Part shown: piece after piece, positions 15,990 through 24,322 of the stretch
Numbering within the stretch: the stretch's first letter is position 1
How the letters are laid out: every line of letters starts with the position of its first letter
Assembly (NCBI GenBank): GCA_964490325.1
Contig: CAZBBX010000023.1
Coordinates: 1-33,930 of the forward strand
From: DAOPJM01 sp964490325
GTDB lineage: Bacteria > Bacillota > Clostridia > Christensenellales > CAG-138
Direction of reading: 5' to 3'
DNA length: 33,930 nt
Program-made: the position numbers and the translations under genes
Notes under the pieces: model-generated
The model's database searches: none
What the model saw: the letters and a program-made list of their open reading frames with translations, nothing else
Told to the model about the DNA's origin: nothing

Positions 15990-16679
15990 ATGAGCATAGC
16001 GGAAAACTTAATTGAGGTGCGGGAGCGCATACGCGAAGCGGAGCGCCGTTCGGGACGGACGGAGGGGAGCGTCAAGCTGCTCGCTGTCGCCAAGTATGTG
16101 GACGAAGCGCGCATCTTGGAGGCGATCACGGCGGGGCAGACGGCGTTCGGCGAAAACCACGCGCAGGAGCTGCGCCAAAAGTTAAATTTCTATAAACTGC
16201 ACGGCTGCGAGACCCATTTCATTGGACAAGCGCAGACCAATAAGATAAAATATATCTGTGGGATTGCCGACTGCATCCAGTCCGTGGATCGCAGCTCGTT
16301 TGCGGAGGCTCTTGAGCGGTACGCGGCGGCGCACGAGGTCGTCCAACCCATCTTGATACAGGTGAACATCGGCAACGAGCCGCAAAAGGGAGGGGCAGCG
16401 CTCCCCGACTTAGATGCGCTTTTGGACACGCTCTGTACGCTTCGGCATCTCAAGCCCTGCGGACTGATGTGCGTACCGCCCGACCTTGACGGCGAGGCCG
16501 TGCGACCGCTGTTTGCAAAACTGCGGGAGCTGAAGGAGTCGGCGGCAAAGCGCTATCCCGAGCTGCCGCTTACGGAGCTGTCCATGGGCATGAGCCATGA
16601 TTATCAGGTCGCGGTCGAAGAAGGCGCTACGATCGTTCGCGTCGGAACGGCGATCTTCGGCGCACGCGTTACGCGCTAA
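15990..16679 (+). CDS. yggS: YggS family pyridoxal phosphate homeostasis protein (PLPBP)
   Basis: YggS/PLPBP binds pyridoxal 5'-phosphate without known catalysis and controls vitamin B6 pools. The 229-residue alanine-racemase-like barrel has the PLP lysine K35 in LLAVAKYVD, followed by FGENHAQEL, HFIGQAQTNKIK (family: HFIGxLQxNK) and SMGMSHDYQVAVEEGATIVRVG near the end. AAAGGAGGG precedes the ATG, which is 1 bp after the upstream stop. In Bacillota the homologue ylmE lies next to sepF (ylmF), exactly as here. Confidence 0.94.
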   Translation: MSIAENLIEVRERIREAERRSGRTEGSVKLLAVAKYVDEARILEAITAGQTAFGENHAQELRQKLNFYKLHGCETHFIGQAQTNKIKYICGIADCIQSVDRSSFAEALERYAAAHEVVQPILIQVNIGNEPQKGGAALPDLDALLDTLCTLRHLKPCGLMCVPPDLDGEAVRPLFAKLRELKESAAKRYPELPLTELSMGMSHDYQVAVEEGATIVRVGTAIFGARVTR

Positions 16680-16688
16680 GGAGGCAAT

Positions 16689-17147
16689 ATGGGTATCTAC
16701 AACAAGTTTTTAGACTTTATCGGCATCGAGGAGGAGCCGTCCGACAAGGACGAGCTCGTCGCGGACGAGACGCAGGAGCAGTCGGAGCCGCAGTCGGAGC
16801 GTCACGGCGCAAGACAGCCGCAAAAGAAAAAGGAACCGCGTCTGCAGGGCGGCGGCGACACCATGCCCATGCCGAACATGGCGGGCATGAAGATGATCGT
16901 TTTCCATCCCGTCAGCTATGAGGATGCGCAAAGCATCATCGACAACCTGCTGGCCAAGAAGCCCGTCATCGTCAACATGGAGGAGATCGAGGTCAACTGC
17001 GCCCAGCGCATTCTTGATTTCATCTCAGGCGCCGTGTACGCGCTGCATGGGACGATCTGCAAGATCTCCCGCGGCATCTTTGTCATCACCCCGCAGGGCT
17101 GCGCGGTGGTAGGCGGCGGCAGCGACGACGAGTACGAGGATCTGTAA
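16689..17147 (+). CDS. sepF: Cell division protein SepF
   Basis: SepF binds FtsZ bundles and tethers them to the membrane during septation. The 152-residue protein has an amphipathic N-terminal segment (MGIYNKFLDFIGIEEE) that acts as membrane anchor in the family, an acidic, glutamine-rich linker, and the SepF domain from about residue 65: MIVFHPVSYEDAQSIIDNLL, KPVIVNMEEI and QRILDFISGAVYALHGTI. It sits between yggS (9 bp gap) and divIVA (9 bp gap), the conserved ylmE-ylmF-divIVA order, with the S4-domain gene and ylmG missing from between. Confidence 0.95.
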   Translation: MGIYNKFLDFIGIEEEPSDKDELVADETQEQSEPQSERHGARQPQKKKEPRLQGGGDTMPMPNMAGMKMIVFHPVSYEDAQSIIDNLLAKKPVIVNMEEIEVNCAQRILDFISGAVYALHGTICKISRGIFVITPQGCAVVGGGSDDEYEDL

Positions 17148-17156
17148 GGCGCAGCC

Positions 17157-17420
17157 ATGCTTCGTCCCGAGGATCTGATAACAAAACAGTTTCGCAAGAC
17201 CCTGCTTGGGTATGATCCTGAGCAGGTCGATGCGTTTTTGGACGAGCTGATTGCGCAGCTTACCAACATGGAGGCGGAACGCCGCGAGATGACCGACACC
17301 ATCGACCGCTTGGCCGCCGAGCTGTCCGAAGTCAACAAGACGGCGGACGAGCGCAGGCAGGAGCAGGTGGTGGAGCCCGTTCTGCCCTACGAATGGTCGG
17401 CAAAGAGAGGACGCACATGA
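17157..17420 (+). CDS. divIVA: Minimal DivIVA-domain protein
   Basis: The 87-residue protein consists almost only of the DivIVA N-terminal membrane-binding domain: LRPEDLITKQFRKTLLGYDPEQVDAFLDELIAQL matches the family pattern, followed by a short coiled coil (about residues 38-68) and a tail ending in EWSAKRGRT. Typical DivIVA proteins are about twice as long and need the C-terminal coiled coil for tetramerisation. No frameshift is apparent: ygiQ starts on the stop codon (ATGA overlap), so the short form seems intact. It may be a polar or septal marker of reduced form, or a GpsB-like protein. Confidence 0.85.
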   Translation: MLRPEDLITKQFRKTLLGYDPEQVDAFLDELIAQLTNMEAERREMTDTIDRLAAELSEVNKTADERRQEQVVEPVLPYEWSAKRGRT

Positions 17421-19291
17421 GCAGTAAAAAGTCCGCGCCGCTGCCGCCTTTGACCCGCGCCGCCCTTGAGAGAGCGGGTTGGGACGAGGCGGATTTTGTT
17501 TTGGTCAGCGGGGACGCCTATGTCGACCATCCCTCCTTCGGCCCCGCCATCATTGCCCGCGTTCTGATGGAGCAGGGCTATCGCGTGGCGGTCTTGGCGC
17601 AGCCCGATTGGCATTCTGCGGAGGAATTTCGCCGCTTTGGCAGGCCGCGCTTGGCCTACCTTGTCACCTCCGGCAACATCGACTCCATGGTCGATCACTA
17701 TACCGTGGCAAAGCGCCGCCGCTCCGAGGACGCGTATACGCCGGGCGGCAGAGCGGGCGCCCGCCCCGACCGCGCCACCATCGTCTATTCCAACCGCTGC
17801 CGCGAGGCCTATCCCGACGTGCCGCTCATCATCGGCGGCATCGAGGCCAGCCTGCGCCGCTTTGCCCATTACGATTACTGGGACGACCGCGTGCGCCATT
17901 CCATCCTGTACGACGCCTGCGCGGATCTGCTGGTCTACGGCATGGGGGAGCGCGCCATTCGGCAGATCGCTTCGGCGCTTGCGGAGGGACGCCCCGTCCA
18001 CACGCTCACCGAGATCCGCGGCACCTGCTTCCGCCAAACCAACTTTACAGATCCGCAGGCGCTGCTGCTGCCCTCCTTTTCCGAGGTGGCGGCAGACAAG
18101 CAGCTCTACAGCAAGGCCTTCCTTACGGAGCTGCAAAATCAGGACGCCATCAGCGGCAAGCGTCTCGTCCAAGCGCACGAAAAGGGCGTGCTGGTCGCAA
18201 ACCCGCCCGCCTACCCGCTTTCCGCCGAGGAGCTGGACGCCGTTTACGAGCTGCCCTACACCCGCCTGCCCCATACGGATTACACGGAGCCCATCCCCGC
18301 CTTGGACGAGGTGGAGTTCTCCCTGACGAGTACCCGCGGCTGCTTTGGGGGCTGTAATTTTTGCGCCTTGACCTGCCATCAGGGACGCTTCATCCAAGCG
18401 CGCAGCCACGACTCCCTGCTGCGGGAGGCGGCGCGCATGACCGAAAGCCCCCATTTTCGCGGCTACATCCACGATGTGGGCGGCCCCACCGCAAACTTTC
18501 GCCGTCCCGCCTGCGACAAGCAGCTGACAAAGGGCGTCTGCCCCGACCGTTCCTGCATCGGCTTTAAGCCCTGCCCCAATCTCAAGGCGGACGAGTCGGA
18601 CTATACCGAGCTGCTGAAAAAGCTTCGGCAACTGCCAAAGGTCAAGAAGGTCTTTGTGCGTTCGGGCATCCGCTATGATTACTTGCTTTACGACAAGGAC
18701 GACAGCTTCCTAAAAGAGCTTGCGGCGCACCATGTGAGCGGACAGCTCAAGATCGCGCCGGAGCATGTCTCCGACGAGGTGCTAAAGTGCATGAACAAGC
18801 CCCCGCACGCCCTGTATGAGCGCTTTTTGCAGAAGTACGAGGCGGTGAATCGGCGCTTGGGTCTCAAGCAGTACGTCGTGCCCTACCTGATGAGCTCACA
18901 TCCGGGCTGCACGCTGAACGACGCCATCGAGCTGGCACTCTACCTTAAGAGCCGACGCCATCACCCCGAGCAGGTGCAGGACTTTTACCCCACGCCCTTC
19001 ACCGTGTCCACCTGCATGTACTATACGGGCTTTGATCCGCGCACGGGGGAGGCGGTCTATGTTCCCCGCAGCGAAACGGAGAAGGCCATGCAGCGCGCTC
19101 TGATGCAGTGGTTCCTGCCAAGAAATTTTCCTCTTGTGCGTAAGGCGCTGCGCCTTGCCGACAGGGAGGATCTGATCGGCTATGACCCAAGCTGCCTCGT
19201 TCCGCCCGAGCGTAAGCCCGCTCAACAAAGGCCGCAGGCGCAAAACAGGGACAGGGGCAGCGCATCACCGCGCACAAAAAAGCGCCGCTGA
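17417..19291 (+). CDS. ygiQ: YgiQ family radical SAM protein (UPF0313)
   Basis: This is a 624-residue radical SAM protein of the YgiQ group; its reaction is unknown. The N-terminal cobalamin-binding-like region includes YVDHPSFGPAIIARVLMEQG and the middle contains GGIEASLRRFAHYDYWDD. The radical SAM cysteines are C309, C313 and C316 (CFGGCNFC). Later motifs are LKIAPEHVSDEVLKCMNKP and QDFYPTPFTVSTCMYYTG. The start at 17417 was preferred over an ATG at 17393 because AAAGAGAGG lies 6 bases upstream and it forms an ATGA overlap with divIVA. The basic C-terminal tail is of the usual unstructured type. Confidence 0.92.
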   Translation: MSSKKSAPLPPLTRAALERAGWDEADFVLVSGDAYVDHPSFGPAIIARVLMEQGYRVAVLAQPDWHSAEEFRRFGRPRLAYLVTSGNIDSMVDHYTVAKRRRSEDAYTPGGRAGARPDRATIVYSNRCREAYPDVPLIIGGIEASLRRFAHYDYWDDRVRHSILYDACADLLVYGMGERAIRQIASALAEGRPVHTLTEIRGTCFRQTNFTDPQALLLPSFSEVAADKQLYSKAFLTELQNQDAISGKRLVQAHEKGVLVANPPAYPLSAEELDAVYELPYTRLPHTDYTEPIPALDEVEFSLTSTRGCFGGCNFCALTCHQGRFIQARSHDSLLREAARMTESPHFRGYIHDVGGPTANFRRPACDKQLTKGVCPDRSCIGFKPCPNLKADESDYTELLKKLRQLPKVKKVFVRSGIRYDYLLYDKDDSFLKELAAHHVSGQLKIAPEHVSDEVLKCMNKPPHALYERFLQKYEAVNRRLGLKQYVVPYLMSSHPGCTLNDAIELALYLKSRRHHPEQVQDFYPTPFTVSTCMYYTGFDPRTGEAVYVPRSETEKAMQRALMQWFLPRNFPLVRKALRLADREDLIGYDPSCLVPPERKPAQQRPQAQNRDRGSASPRTKKRR

Positions 19292-19371
19292 AGGCCGTTC
19301 CCCTCACCCCGAAAGGATCTTTGGACAAGGCAAACAATTAAGCAAAAAGCTGCGGTCAAGCAGGCAGAATC

Positions 19372-19395
19372 GCGCTCCGAAAGGGGCGCTTTTTT
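19372..19395 (+). terminator. Terminator after ygiQ
   Basis: GCGCTCC and GGGGCGC pair (one T-G) around a GAAA tetraloop, followed by six T residues. It closes the M16-to-ygiQ operon. Confidence 0.9.
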
Positions 19396-19397
19396 GA

Positions 19398-19420
19398 TTT
19401 GGCGAAAATTTTTTGCCAAA
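19398..19420. promoter_or_regulatory. AT-rich inverted repeat upstream of the Lrp gene, possible operator
   Basis: TTTGGC and GCCAAA flank an A/T core that also pairs partly. The related half-site GATTTGGC recurs at 19463-19470, 67 bp downstream of its first copy at 19396-19403. Such spaced AT-rich sites are typical of Lrp/AsnC regulators, but the assignment to the neighbouring regulator is inference. Confidence 0.4.
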
Positions 19421-19452
19421 GCAAGTTTTGTGTGCAAAAAACGTAATATTTG

Positions 19453-19480
19453 TTGGTGTAAAGATTTGGCAAAATATAAT
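19453..19480 (+). promoter_or_regulatory. Upstream candidate promoter of lrp-pnt
   Basis: TTGGTG (19453-19458) and TATAAT (19475-19480) are 16 bp apart. The spacer contains the second GATTTGGC half-site. Confidence 0.5.
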
Positions 19481-19502
19481 TTATCGATTTTCACTTGATC
19501 CA

Positions 19503-19531
19503 TTGTAAATTATTCGGGCATAGCATATAAT
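19503..19531 (+). promoter_or_regulatory. Main promoter of lrp-pnt
   Basis: TTGTAA (19503-19508) and a perfect TATAAT (19526-19531) are 17 bp apart. The ATG at 19530 overlaps the -10 box and so cannot be the start codon of this transcript, which supports the start at 19566. Confidence 0.7.
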
Positions 19532-19565
19532 GCTCATGGAAAAAGGGCTATTGGCGGGGGACTCC

Positions 19566-20021
19566 ATGAACGATACAGATATTCGCATTTTGGAATGTCT
19601 CCGAAGCAATGCGCGCATGAACGCATCCGCGATCGGAGAGAAGGTCAACATGTCGGTGTCGGCGGTCATCGAACGTATCCGCAAGATGGAAGCTGCGGGC
19701 GTGATCGCGGGCTATACGATCACACTCGACAACGAGCGCATCGGCAAGGGCACCTCGGCATTCATACAGGTCAGGTTGGATCATCCCAAATTCAACGAAA
19801 GCTTCATCGAACAGGTCGAACAGAACGCAAGCATCACCCAGTGCTATTACATCGCGGGGGATTTTGACTTCATCCTCAAGGTGGTCGCGGGCTCCACGCA
19901 GGAGCTGACGCAGCTGCTGGACGAGGTCAAGCGCATCCACGGGGTCTCATTGACCCGCACGCTGCTGGTCTTGGCCACCTACAAGGATCAAAACGTGGTC
20001 TTGCCTGCGGCGACGAGATAG
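19566..20021 (+). CDS. Lrp/AsnC family transcriptional regulator
   Basis: The 151-residue protein has the two-domain Lrp/AsnC layout: an N-terminal helix-turn-helix (about residues 5-55, DIRILECLRSNARMNASAIG and SVSAVIERIRKME) and a C-terminal RAM ligand-binding domain (SAFIQVRLD; CYYIAGDFDFILKVVAGS; VKRIHGVSLTRTLLVL). The ATG at 19566 was chosen because an in-frame ATG at 19530 lies inside the -10 box. The Shine-Dalgarno sequence is weak. The gene ends 31 bp before pntAA with no terminator between, so it is probably co-transcribed with, and may regulate, the transhydrogenase. The effector, usually an amino acid, is unknown. Confidence 0.9.
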   Translation: MNDTDIRILECLRSNARMNASAIGEKVNMSVSAVIERIRKMEAAGVIAGYTITLDNERIGKGTSAFIQVRLDHPKFNESFIEQVEQNASITQCYYIAGDFDFILKVVAGSTQELTQLLDEVKRIHGVSLTRTLLVLATYKDQNVVLPAATR

Positions 20022-20052
20022 ATTCAAAAAAAAGTATTTTTGGAGGCAAACA

Positions 20053-21222
20053 ATGATTATCGGTGTTCCCAAAGAGATCATGCACGGTGAGGACCGTGTA
20101 GCGGCCATGCCGGAGACGGTGGCAAAGTTTGTAAACGACGGCGCGACCGTGCTGGTCGAAAACAACGCGGGTACGGGCGCACTGTTTACGGATGAGCAGT
20201 ATGCGGCCGTCGGCGCGGAAATGGTCGAGGACGCACGCGAGCTGTACAGCCGTGCGGACGTGATCCTCAAGGTCAAGGAGCCGCTGTTCAACGAGAAGCT
20301 GGGCGTTCACGAGATCGACATGATGCACAAAGGACAGTACATCATCACCTTCATCCATCCCGCTTCCCCCGTCAACCACGAGATGGTCAAGCGCATGGCG
20401 GCAAAGGGCGTCATCGGTCTGACGCTGGACGGCGTGCCGCGCATCTCCCGCGCCCAGAACATGGACGCGCTGACCTCCATGAGCACGGTGGCAGGCTATA
20501 AGGGCATGATAATGGCCACCGACGATCTGGAAAAGTTCATGCCGCAGATCTTCTGCGCGGTCGGTATGATCCGTCCCTGCAACGCGCTGGTCATCGGCAC
20601 CGGCGTTGCGGGTCTGCAGGCAGTGGCGACGGCCAAGCGCTTGGGCGCTGTGGTCTACGCGGCGGACATTCGTCCCGACGCAGCAGAGCAGGCCAAGTCT
20701 TTGGGCGCCAAGGTCGTTGAGCTGAACGTTCCCAAGGAGGAAGCGATCGCCGAGGGCGGCTATGCCCGCACCCTGCCTCCCGCCACCTTGGAAAAGGAAC
20801 GCGAAGCGCTGGCTGCCGTGCTGCCCAACATGGACGTCGTGTTCTGCTCCGCGCTGATCCCGGGTCGCCTTGCCCCCGTGGTCATCACCGAGGAGATGGT
20901 CAAGACCATGAAGAAGGGCTCCGTCATCGTGGATATCGCCATCGATCAGGGCGGCAACTGTGCCATCACCCCCGCAGGCAGCCGCGAGACCAAGCACGGC
21001 GTCATCCTTGAGGGCATTAAGAACATCCCCGGTATGCTGGCGGTCAGCTCCACTTGGATGTTCGCGCAGAATATCTACAACCTCACCAAGTTCCTCACTC
21101 ACGATGGGAAGATCCAACTCGACATGAACGACGTGATCGTGCGCAGCATCCTTGTTACGCGTGACGGCCAGATCGTTCACGAGGGCGCACGCGAGGCGAT
21201 GGGTCTGCCCAAGCTCGCATAA
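20053..21222 (+). CDS. pntAA: Proton-translocating NAD(P) transhydrogenase, alpha subunit 1 (PntAA, NAD-binding)
   Basis: The soluble dI component binds NAD(H) in the membrane transhydrogenase, which couples hydride transfer between NADH and NADP+ to proton flow. The 389-residue protein begins MIIGVPKEIMHGEDRVAAMPETV, contains RISRAQNMDALTSMS matching the conserved dI active-site loop, and has the Rossmann motif G182-T-G-V-A-G187. It resembles alanine dehydrogenase, but the two following membrane and NADP-binding genes settle the identity. Splitting the alpha subunit into two genes is the Rhodospirillum type. GGAGG lies 6 bases before the ATG. Confidence 0.93.
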   Translation: MIIGVPKEIMHGEDRVAAMPETVAKFVNDGATVLVENNAGTGALFTDEQYAAVGAEMVEDARELYSRADVILKVKEPLFNEKLGVHEIDMMHKGQYIITFIHPASPVNHEMVKRMAAKGVIGLTLDGVPRISRAQNMDALTSMSTVAGYKGMIMATDDLEKFMPQIFCAVGMIRPCNALVIGTGVAGLQAVATAKRLGAVVYAADIRPDAAEQAKSLGAKVVELNVPKEEAIAEGGYARTLPPATLEKEREALAAVLPNMDVVFCSALIPGRLAPVVITEEMVKTMKKGSVIVDIAIDQGGNCAITPAGSRETKHGVILEGIKNIPGMLAVSSTWMFAQNIYNLTKFLTHDGKIQLDMNDVIVRSILVTRDGQIVHEGAREAMGLPKLA

Positions 21223-21234
21223 GGGAGGGCAGCC

Positions 21235-21531
21235 GTGCATCCGCTCATCCTTGTCGCCATCTTCGTTGTCTCCGCCGTGGCGGGGTATTTCATCATCCGC
21301 ACCGTGCCGAGCCTTTTGCACACGCCGCTCATGTCGGGCATGAACGCGCTGTCGGGGCTGACCGTGCTGGGCGCCTTGATCGCGCTGGGCGCGGCGGCCG
21401 CAACGGGCAGCAAGATCCTTGCGGGCGCGGCGATCGCGCTGGCCATGGTCAACGTGGCGGGCGGCTTCTTTGTCACCCACCGTATGTTGCGCATGTTCAG
21501 TAAAAAGAAGAGCGGGAGGACGGAGGAATGA
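21235..21531 (+). CDS. pntAB: NAD(P) transhydrogenase, alpha subunit 2 (PntAB, membrane)
   Basis: The 98-residue protein is the small membrane part of domain dII, with about three hydrophobic helices (LILVAIFVVSAVAGYFII; LTVLGALIALGAAAA; ILAGAAIALAMVNVAGGFFV). The conserved TPLMSGMNALSG motif of the family and FVTHRMLRMF near the end are present. The start is a GTG at 21235, preceded by AAGGGAGGG, 12 bp after pntAA. It overlaps pntB by 4 bp (ATGA), which should secure equal subunit synthesis. Confidence 0.93.
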   Translation: MHPLILVAIFVVSAVAGYFIIRTVPSLLHTPLMSGMNALSGLTVLGALIALGAAAATGSKILAGAAIALAMVNVAGGFFVTHRMLRMFSKKKSGRTEE

Positions 21532-22946
21532 GCGATCTGATCTACTTCATCCTCTGCGGCGTGTTGGCCGTGCTGGTGCTCATCGGCATCGCCATGATGA
21601 GCAAGGTCAAGACAGCCCTTTGGGGCAATCTGCTCTCGGCGCTCGCAAGCGTGCTTGCGATCCTTCTGACCATGCAGCACTACAGTCTGTGGGGCGAGAT
21701 CGCGCTCTACGTCTGCGCTGTACTGGGTCTTGCGGCGGGCTTTGCCTGGGCCGCCAAGGTCAAGATGATCGATATGCCGCAGACGGTCGCGCTGCTCAAC
21801 GGCTTGGGCGGCGCTGCAAGCGCCCTCATCGCCCTTGCGACATTGCTGAACGGAACGTCCTTGGACGCCTTCTCGGCGCTCACAGGCGTGCTGGCGTTGG
21901 CTATCGGCATGATCACGCTCATAGGCAGTCTCGTCGCGGCCGGCAAGTTAGCGCGTATCCTCAAGCAAAAGCCCGTCACCCTCAAGGGACACGGCGCGAT
22001 CCTGCTTGCGTGTCTTGTGCTGACGCTTGCCTGTGTGGTGCTTGCGGCATTCTTCCCGCAGGGCAGTCCCCTTGTATGGCTCAGCTTCGTCTGCCTCGTC
22101 GCCTCTGCGGCGTTGGGTCTTGTGTTCGTCATCCGCGTTGGCGGAGCGGATATGCCCATCACGATCTCGCTGCTCAACTCCCTTTCGGGCGTTGCGGGCG
22201 GTATTGCGGGCATGGCCGTTGGCGAACCGCTGCTGGTCGCCATGGGCGGCATCGTGGGCGCGTCGGGACTGATCCTCACCGAGGTGATGTGCCACTCCAT
22301 GAACCGTCGCCTGCTCACCGTTCTGACGGGCAAGACCAGCGTCGATCCCGCCGCTGCTGTTGAGGCACAAAAGGCGGTTCAGCCGGAGGAAGCGGAAGCG
22401 GTCACGACGGAAGCGGTCAAAGAGCCGACAGACCCCGCGGCAGGCGTCATCGAGGCGCTTCAAAATGCCAAGACGGTCATCCTCGTGCCGGGGTACGGCA
22501 TGGCGCTTTCCCAAGCGCAGTATAAGCTCAAGGAGTTAGCGGATCGTCTCACGGCTCGCGGCGTGCAGCTGCGCTACGCCATCCATCCCGTTGCGGGACG
22601 TATGCCGGGGCACATGAACGTGCTGCTCTGCGAGGTGGACGTGGATTACGACCAGCTCTACGAGATGGACGTCATCAACGGCGACTTCAAGGACACCGAT
22701 GTGACGATCGTGGTAGGCGCAAACGACGTGATGAACCCCGCCGCCAACACCGCCGAGGGTACGCCCATCTATGGGATGCCCGTGCTGCGTGTGGACGACT
22801 GCCCGAACGTCATCATCTGCAACTTCGACCTCAAGCCCGGGTACGCAGGCGTTCCCAACCCTCTGTACAGCCGCGATCACGGCGTGCTGCTCCTCATCGG
22901 AGATGCGAAGGATTCGCTGGACAAACTGCTTTCCGAGCTGAACTGA
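21528..22946 (+). CDS. pntB: NAD(P) transhydrogenase, beta subunit (PntB)
   Basis: PntB provides the rest of the membrane channel (dII) and the NADP(H)-binding domain dIII. The 472-residue protein has about eight or nine hydrophobic helices up to residue 255, with conserved features such as GGADMPITISLLNSLSGVAGG. A charged, alanine/glutamate-rich linker of roughly 40 residues follows. dIII shows VILVPGYGMALSQAQ, HPVAGRMPGHMNVLL, VGANDVMNPAA and the C-terminal LLLIGDAKDSLDKLL. In the usual direction the complex would use the proton gradient to make NADPH. A bidirectional terminator follows 18 bp later. Confidence 0.94.
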   Translation: MSDLIYFILCGVLAVLVLIGIAMMSKVKTALWGNLLSALASVLAILLTMQHYSLWGEIALYVCAVLGLAAGFAWAAKVKMIDMPQTVALLNGLGGAASALIALATLLNGTSLDAFSALTGVLALAIGMITLIGSLVAAGKLARILKQKPVTLKGHGAILLACLVLTLACVVLAAFFPQGSPLVWLSFVCLVASAALGLVFVIRVGGADMPITISLLNSLSGVAGGIAGMAVGEPLLVAMGGIVGASGLILTEVMCHSMNRRLLTVLTGKTSVDPAAAVEAQKAVQPEEAEAVTTEAVKEPTDPAAGVIEALQNAKTVILVPGYGMALSQAQYKLKELADRLTARGVQLRYAIHPVAGRMPGHMNVLLCEVDVDYDQLYEMDVINGDFKDTDVTIVVGANDVMNPAANTAEGTPIYGMPVLRVDDCPNVIICNFDLKPGYAGVPNPLYSRDHGVLLLIGDAKDSLDKLLSELN

Positions 22947-22964
22947 TCAACAACGCAACCTAAA

Positions 22965-22998
22965 AAAGCTGCCGTGGGATCGCACCCGCGGCAGCTTT
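22965..22998. terminator. Bidirectional terminator between pntB and hom
   Basis: AAAGCTGCCGTGGG pairs with CCCGCGGCAGCTTT over 14 bp (one T-G) around the loop ATCGCA. The A-run at 22962-22967 gives six U residues for minus-strand hom transcripts; the plus strand has TTTCTT. Confidence 0.85.
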
Positions 22999-23008
22999 CT
23001 TGCATCGC

Positions 23009-24301
23009 TTATTCCTCCATGCGCAGCACGCTCTCAACGGCCTGCACGCAGTCCAAGCCCTTTAGCTCGTCCAACGCGCTTCTTAGGTCGTCCTCGTGCG
23101 CCTGATGCGTCACAAAGATCACGCGGGGGGAACCGTCCGTGCTTGCTGCCTCGGCTTGATCGACGCGGCGCAGGGAAACGTTGTGCTCGGCAAAGGCGGA
23201 GGCCACCCGCGCCATGACGCCCACGCGGTCGCATACGCGCAGGCGCACGCAGTAGGCGCTCACAAAATTCTTCACAAGCTGGATCTCGCTGACCATGTTT
23301 TCCGCGTTGACAAAGGTGGGATGCCGATGCCGCCCATGCGCGTGGCAGGCGTTGATGACGTCCGACACCACGGCGCTGGCGGTGGGCATACAGCCCGCGC
23401 CCCTGCCGTAGAGCATCACATCGCCCACAGCATGCCCCGTCATGAACACGGCGTTGAAGGAGCCGCGCACGGCGGCAAGCGGATGGGTCAGCGGCAGCAG
23501 CGTGGGATGCACGCGCACCTCAATGCTCGTCCCCTCCTTTTTGCCGATGGCAAGGAGCTTGATGACGCAGTTGAGCGCTCGAGCCATGGCAAAGTCATCC
23601 TTGGTCAGCTTGGTGATGCCCTCGCGATAGATCACGTCCACGGGCATGTGCGCGTGGAAGGCGAGGGAGGAGAGGATGGACAGCTTGTAGGTGGCGTCGA
23701 AGCCCTCCACATCGGCGGTGGGATCGGCCTCCGCATAGCCCAGCGCCTGCGCTTCCTTGAGCACGGCGTCAAAGCTGCCGCCGTTTTCGCTCATCTCGGT
23801 GAGGATGTAGTTGGTGGTACCGTTGATGATGCCCATCACGCGGTGGATGTTGTTGGCCTGCATGGAGTCTTGGATCGTGCGCAGCAGGGGGATGCCGCCG
23901 CCAACGGTCGCCTCGTAATACAGCCCAGCGCCTGCGCTTCTGGCTGCGGCTTCAAACTCGTACCAGTGCTTGGAGATGACCTCCTTGTTGGAGGTCACGA
24001 CGGTCTTGCCCGCCTTGAGCGCCGCCAAAAGATAGCTGCGCGCAGGCTCCACACCACCCATGCACTCCACGATAATGGGGATATCGGGATCGATAAGGAT
24101 GTCGTTAAAATCGGTCGTAAGGCAGTCCGAGGGCGCGGGGTCATAGCTGCGTTTAGGCGACAGCTCCCGCACCAGAATGCGCTTCACATGGAGATGGAGC
24201 TTTTCCCGATGCTTCAGCTCATCGTGGTTCTCGGTCAGGATGCGGTATACGCCCGAGCCCACCACGCCAAAGCCTAAGATCGCTACGTTCCATTGTTTCA
24301 T
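23009..24301 (-). CDS. hom: Homoserine dehydrogenase with C-terminal ACT domain
   Basis: The enzyme reduces aspartate semialdehyde to homoserine on the route to threonine and methionine. The 430-residue protein has the nucleotide-binding motif G10-F-G12-V-V-G15, then VGGGIPLL, INGTTNYILTEM and EADPTADVEGFDATYKL, the family's catalytic region. An ACT regulatory domain follows (YCVRLRVCDRVGVMARVASAF), typical of feedback-inhibited forms. The start at 24301 was chosen because AAGAGGTG lies 6-7 bases upstream; a longer open frame would add 20 atypical hydrophobic residues overlapping the promoter. No riboswitch or T-box is visible in the short leader. Confidence 0.95.
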   Translation of the reverse strand: MKQWNVAILGFGVVGSGVYRILTENHDELKHREKLHLHVKRILVRELSPKRSYDPAPSDCLTTDFNDILIDPDIPIIVECMGGVEPARSYLLAALKAGKTVVTSNKEVISKHWYEFEAAARSAGAGLYYEATVGGGIPLLRTIQDSMQANNIHRVMGIINGTTNYILTEMSENGGSFDAVLKEAQALGYAEADPTADVEGFDATYKLSILSSLAFHAHMPVDVIYREGITKLTKDDFAMARALNCVIKLLAIGKKEGTSIEVRVHPTLLPLTHPLAAVRGSFNAVFMTGHAVGDVMLYGRGAGCMPTASAVVSDVINACHAHGRHRHPTFVNAENMVSEIQLVKNFVSAYCVRLRVCDRVGVMARVASAFAEHNVSLRRVDQAEAASTDGSPRVIFVTHQAHEDDLRSALDELKGLDCVQAVESVLRMEE

Positions 24302-24322
24302 GCGGCACCTCTTAAATAATAT

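Noticed and set aside
20053..21222. Alanine dehydrogenase as identity of this gene
   Set aside because: The N-terminus is similar in both families, but the immediate pntAB and pntB neighbours and the RISRAQNMD loop fit the transhydrogenase alpha subunit.
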